From positions 1-12,339 of the forward strand of contig JANYFX010000264.1 of assembly GCA_025359585.1 (NCBI GenBank): a DNA stretch of 12,339 nucleotides. Reading direction: 5' to 3'. This document shows, piece by piece, positions 1 through 12,339 of this stretch (within the stretch, counting starts at the first letter, position 1; each line of letters starts with the position of its first letter). Under the pieces are notes generated by a model, which saw nothing but the letters and a program-made list of their open reading frames with translations, was not told the DNA's origin and ran no database searches. A program made the position numbers and the translations under genes. The stretch comes from Rhizobacter sp. GTDB lineage: Bacteria; Pseudomonadota; Gammaproteobacteria; Burkholderiales; Burkholderiaceae_C.

Positions 1-8474
<8,474 letters not shown>

Positions 8475-8478
<4 letters not shown>

Positions 8479-11400
8479 CGTGCGGCCCCTCGCGCCAACT
8501 CGGCGAGCAGCTCGGCCTCGGCCTGCTCTTCCGACAGCGCGCGCACCGCGTCGGCCGCGTCGTCAGAGCGAGGTGCTGCCGCGGCCGATTCCTGCAGGCC
8601 GGGCCAGACCGCCATCAGGTGGTCGGCCAGCGCGTCGAGCGTCGGGTGGTCGAACACCACCGTGGCCGCCAGCGGTCGATCGAAGGCGGTGCCGATCGCG
8701 TTGCGAAGCTCCACCATCATCAGCGAATCCATGCCCAGCTCGCGCAGCGGCCAGCGCGGGTCGATGCTGCGCCCGGCCGGCAGCGCGACGACCTGGCGCA
8801 CCAGCGCGTCGAGCCGCGCCGTCAGGGCTGCGCGCCGCTCGTGCGCCGGCAAGGCCTGGATGCGGGCGAGCCCGTCCGGGCCACCGACAGCGCTGGGGCG
8901 CGTGCGCGGCAGCAGCGCATCGAAGCAGGCCGGCGGCCGCGTGCCGTGCACTTTCGCCAGATGGGTCGGCCAGTCGATCGGGAGCACTGCCACCGAGGCG
9001 GCGTTGCGCTCGATGAGTTCGAACATCGCCGCCAGGCCCTGATCGGGCGCAATCTCGCCGATGCCCTGAGCGGCCCAGCCCGCGTCGGCGCGCGCGGCGG
9101 CCATGCCCGAGCCTGACCAGCGGCCCCAGGCGATCGCCGTGGCCGGGCGGCCCTGCGCGCGCAGCGACTGGGCGAGCGCGTCGAGCGCAGCATTCGCCGC
9201 GGCGTAGTTGGACTGCCCTGCGGCACCGAGCCACGCGGCGCCGGCAGAGAACAGCACAAGGAAGTCGAGCGCCGCGCCGGCGGTGGCCGCAGCGAGGTGA
9301 AGGGCGCCCAGCAACTTGGGCCGCAGCACCGCCTCGAAGCGCGGCCACGTCTGGTGCTCGACCACGCCGTCGTCGAGCACACCGGCCGCGTGCACGACAC
9401 CACGCAGCGGCGGCATCGTGGCGCCGGTGTCGGCGAGCAGCGCCCGCAGCGCGTCGGCATCGGCGATGTCGAGGTGGGCTCGGCGCACGTCGACACCGGC
9501 CGCTGCGAGCCGCGCCAGCGTGGTCTCGGCGTCGGCCGACGCCGAAATCACGCCGGCGCGGCCGAGCAGGATCAGGTGACGTGCGCCGCGCGCCGCGAGC
9601 GCCTCGGCGACGCCGAGTCCGAGCGTGCCGAAGCCGCCGGTGACGAGGTAGCTCGCGTCGGCCCGAATCGGGCACGCGGCGGCTGGCGCGGCGAGGTCGC
9701 GCCGCAGCACCAGCTTGCCGATGTGGCGCGCATGGGCCATCGTCTGGAACGCTGCCTTCGCGTCGCGCATCGGGAAGCTCGCGACCGGCAGCGGGGTCAG
9801 TTCGCCCGACGCGAGCCGCGCCAGCAACCGTGTGAAGAGCCTGGGCGCCAGCGCGGCGTCGTGAAGGGCGGCGTCGAAGAGGTCGAAGGCGTGGTAGCGC
9901 AGGCCGGGATACTGCGCAGCCACTGCCTCGGCGCTCCAGATGCCACGCTTGCCCATTTCGAGGAAGCAGCCGCCCGGGGCGACGACCGACAGGCCGGCCG
10001 CGATGAAGTCGCCTGCGAGGGCATTGAGCACGACCTGCACGCCCTGGCCGCCGGTGCGCGCGCGGACCTCGTCGCGGAAGGCCAGGCTGCGCGAGTCGAA
10101 GACATGCTGCACACCGAGCAAGCGCAGGTGCTCGCGTTTGGCCGGGCTGCCCGCTGTCGCGTAGACCTCGGCGCCGAGCAGGCGGGCGAGCTGCACCGCC
10201 GCCAGGCCGACCCCGCCGGTTGCGGCGTGGATCAGCACCCGGTCGCCGGCACGCAGGCCGGCGAGTTCCTCGAGGCCGAGGCTCGCGGTCAGGCAGGCGA
10301 CCGGCAACGCGGCCGCATCGACATCGTTCAGGCCCGCCGGCCGCGGCGCGACGAACTGCTGTGCCACACACACGCTCGAGGCCAGGCCTCCGGCGGCGAG
10401 GGCAAACACCGCATCGCCGGGCGCGAAGCCGGTGACACCCGCACCGACCTCGGCCACCCGGCCGGCACATTCGCCGCCGAGCGAGTCGGCCGCGCCTTCG
10501 ACCATGCCGAGCGCGCACAGCACGTCGCGGAAATTCAGGCCCGCCGCCTGCACCTCGATGCGGACCTCGCCGGGGCCGGGCGCGTGCACCGGATGCGGCG
10601 ACAGCACCAGATCTTCGATCCGCCCGGAGCGCGGCGCGGTGATGCGGAAGTCACGCGCCGGCGGCAGCGGCACCAAGCGGGCGCACCAGGTTTCGCCGCT
10701 GCGCACGGCGAGTTGCGATTCGCGCGCGCCGCCGGCCAGCAGTGCCTGCGCGAGTGCGGTGCCGGTGCAGCCGGCGTCGATGTCGATGACCGTGCACTGC
10801 AGTTCCGGGTGCTCCGCCCGAAGAACCCGGGCCAGACCCCACAGCGTGGCCGCCAGCGGTGATGCGCGTTCGTCGCCGTGCACCGCTTGAGCGCCGCGCG
10901 TGACGAAGCACAGTCGCGGCGGCCGCGCGGCGGCCGCGCAGGATTGCACGAGGCGCAACGCCGATTCGAGCACCGGCCGCAGCGCCTGCAGCATGGCGCC
11001 GGCGTCGATGTCGTCCGGCAGATCGAGTGCCGCGAGCTGCACGACATGGTGCGTCGAGCCGGGCGAGGGCGAATCGGCCGCCACCGCGTCGGCGCCACGC
11101 GCTTTCAAGGCCTGCGCCAGTTCACCACCGAGAACGCCACCGCCGGCGACGATCTGCCAGCGCGACGTGTCCGCCGACGCGGCATGCGATGGCGCCAGGC
11201 GGGACCAGTCGAATTCCATGCCGCAGCGACCGACCAGGCTCGCGTTCGCGCCGGCGATGTCTTCGGCGCGCGCCCGCAGGAACTGCACACCCTGAACGCT
11301 CGCCACCGGCGATCCGTCCAGGTTCCAGATCGACAGGTCGGCGACGAGCCGCATGCCGTCTGCGCTGGCCGGATGCAACTTGGCGTGGCCCCACAACGAA

Positions 11401-12339
11401 CCGTTCGCGCGGCCGTGAACCGTGAGGCGCTCGATCGCGGTCGGCAGCCAGAGTGTCTGGCTGGCGGGCCCGTGTTCGCCATCGGCAACCGACACGAGTT
11501 GCAGGCAGGCGTCGAGCTGGCTCGGATGGATCAGCCAAGGCCCGTCGTCGCCCGAGGCGGCGTGTGGATCCAGCTGCGCAATGGCTTCGCCCGGTGCGCG
11601 GCCGACCCGCGCCAGGCGACGGAATGCCTCACCGAAGGGAGCGCCGGCGCGGGCCAGTGCAGCGTGGAACGCGGCCGCGTCGACGGGCTCGTTGCAGCGG
11701 GCTTGCGCGGCGCGCCAGTCGGGCGACAGAGCCGGCTCGGCAGGCGCCAGCACACGGGCCGAGACGAAGGCCGGCCAGCGCCCGCCGCTCTGCTCCGGCG
11801 CACGGCAAATCTCTGCGGCCCAGCCACCCGCCGCGCCGGGGCGCAGCACCGTCTGCACGGCAACGCTGCCGTCCTCGGGCAGCACGAGAGGCGCGCGAAA
11901 CTCGATGTCGCGCAGTTCGAGTGCCGACCCGGCACCGGCTTCACGGGCGGCGGCGAGCAGCATCTCGACGCTCGCCGCGGCCGGCCACAGACTCGCGGTG
12001 TGGATGCGGTGTTCGCGCACCCAGGCGTGGCGGGCATCGCCTGCAGCGGCCTCGAAGACCCGGTCGTCCGTGGCCAGCGCCAAGGCTGCACCGAGCAGCG
12101 GGTGGCACCAGGCCATTAGGGCTGCGGCCGGGCCGCTGCGATGGGGCGCGTCGACCCAATGGCGGGTGTGCTGAAACGGGTAGACCGGCAGATCGACCCG
12201 CGCGCGCGCGGCGGCCCCGGCGCGGCCGCTCCAGTCGTCGACCGCGCCCTGCACGTACAGGGCGGCCAGCGTGTTCATGACTGTGGCGCCGTCGTCCTGC
12301 TCGCGGCGCAGCGAGGGCAGCCACGCGATGGCGGCATCG
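8475..12339 (-). CDS. Type I PKS, 5'-truncated: (AT end)-DH-ER-KR-ACP
   Basis: Extends a polyketide and carries a full beta-carbon reduction set. The reading frame is open to the right edge: 20 codons precede the first Met at 12278 and read as the end of an AT domain (WLPSLRRE), so the true start and the KS-AT lie outside the window. Numbering from that internal Met (1267 aa to the stop): post-AT linker with YPFQHTRHW at 33-41, DH about 58-338, structural KR half about 345-540, ER about 545-860, catalytic KR about 875-1110, ACP with GMDSL at 1182-1186 (Ser1185), and a docking tail from about 1240. The ER looks intact. The KR has Ala at the catalytic Ser position and the DH His motif is altered, so full reduction is not assured. 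The stop overlaps the next start by ATGA. The PKS assignment is certain; the activity of each reductive domain is inference. Confidence 0.96.
8478..8846 (-). other. ACP and C-terminal docking segment
   Basis: The acyl carrier protein has LRELGMDSLMMVELRN, with Ser1185 as the phosphopantetheine site, and the helix III region VVFDHPTLDALADHL. A short linker leads to a C-terminal segment reading LSEEQAEAELLAELARG (1249-1265 from the Met at 12278). That resembles the C-terminal half of class 2 docking domains such as CurG or CurK of the curacin synthase. It should bind the N-terminus of the next protein. Confidence 0.85.
8486..8491 (-). promoter_or_regulatory. Shine-Dalgarno (GAGGGG) for the KS-AT-MT-ACP gene
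   Basis: GAGGGG on the minus strand lies inside the last codons of the upstream gene, with seven bases between it and the ATG at 8478. It supports that start and suggests some independent initiation besides coupling. Confidence 0.7.
8949..9656 (-). other. KR domain, B-type LDD motif, catalytic Ser position is Ala
   Basis: A short-chain dehydrogenase-type ketoreductase. It has the NADPH-binding TGGFGTLGLG at 880-889, HAAGVLDD at 963-970 (the LDD motif of B-type KRs), Lys988 in RPKLLGALHL, Tyr1025 and Asn1029 in GQSNYAAAN. The usual FSS is FSA here (1010-1012). The residue 13 before the catalytic Tyr, which is Ser in short-chain dehydrogenases, is Ala1012; the neighbouring Ser1011 is kept. The domain looks well preserved otherwise. 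Numbering is from the Met at 12278. Confidence 0.88.
9699..10646 (-). other. ER domain, intact motifs
   Basis: Enoylreductase of the medium-chain dehydrogenase fold, reducing an alpha-beta double bond with NADPH. Visible motifs are GLNFRDVLCALGM at 580-592, the NADPH-binding HAATGGVGLAAVQLA at 684-698, EMGK with Lys777, and AFDL with Asp799. The Lys and Asp are 22 residues apart, as in the spinosyn SpnB ER. The position after ALGM, where Tyr marks 2S-methyl ERs, is Val593. Numbering is from the Met at 12278. Confidence 0.9.
10659..11246 (-). other. Structural (non-catalytic) KR half
   Basis: Lies between DH and ER, as in fully reducing modules where the ER is inserted between the structural and catalytic halves of the KR. 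Family signs are LCFVTRGAQAV, LWGLARVLRAEHPEL and the following VIDIDAG stretch. It has no catalytic function of its own. Its position shows that there is no MT domain between DH and ER in this module. Confidence 0.8.
11265..12107 (-). other. DH domain with non-canonical motifs
   Basis: A dehydratase domain would remove water from a beta-hydroxyacyl-ACP. It starts at HPLLGA and has the catalytic His in HRIHTASLWP (His90 counted from the Met at 12278) and the catalytic Asp in HPSQLDACLQ (Asp256). The His motif HxxxGxxxxP has Thr94 where Gly is usual. The segment that normally reads GYGPxFQ is PFGEAFRRL, so the Pro and Gln are lost. Both catalytic residues remain; activity is uncertain. The DH at 467-1309 has canonical forms of all three motifs. 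Confidence 0.85.
12156..12339 (-). other. C-terminal end of an AT domain and post-AT linker
   Basis: The right edge cuts through an acyltransferase. The readable part has the usual end of a PKS AT (WLPSLRRE, then LAALYVQGAVDDW), followed by the post-AT linker ending YPFQHTRHW. The AT active site and specificity motifs lie outside the window, so the extender unit of this module is unknown. Confidence 0.9.

Noticed and set aside
12276..12278. ATG at 12278 as the true start of the rightmost gene
   Set aside because: The frame is open upstream to the edge and encodes the standard end of an AT domain. This Met is internal to a larger protein.

Overview
The window is the interior of a cis-AT modular type I polyketide synthase (PKS) locus. 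Three very large genes lie head to tail, all on the minus strand, and fill the window completely. There is no intergenic stretch, RNA gene, mobile element, CRISPR array, promoter or terminator that I can support. The DNA is very GC-rich (about 70% by eye), with G or C at almost every third codon position of the minus-strand genes. The polypeptide-end sequences look like class 2 (curacin-type) docking segments. Methyl branches appear to be set by embedded methyltransferase (MT) domains beside malonyl-type AT domains. Both traits are commoner in myxobacteria, cyanobacteria and some Burkholderiales than in Streptomyces, so a high-GC Gram-negative producer is my best guess. This is inference, not a species call.

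Layout in order of transcription, right to left. (1) Positions 12339-8475: a protein entering the window at the very end of its AT domain, then DH, structural KR half, ER, catalytic KR, ACP and a C-terminal docking segment. (2) Positions 8478-4081: a complete single-module protein, KS-AT-MT-ACP, with no KR, DH or ER. (3) Positions 4084-1: a protein starting with a docking segment, then KS-AT-DH and the N-terminal lobe of what looks like another MT domain, where the window ends. The two junctions are both 4-base ATGA stop/start overlaps, so the three genes are almost certainly co-transcribed and translationally coupled.

Working model: the first protein hands its chain to the second, which extends it with malonyl-CoA and methylates the intermediate without reducing it. 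The third adds another malonyl unit with dehydration and probably another SAM-derived methyl. The unusual points are the KR-less methylating module and the replaced conserved residues in the KR and DH of the first module: Ala at the catalytic Ser position in the KR, and Thr for Gly in the DH His motif. The product cannot be named from this window because loading, most modules and release lie outside it.
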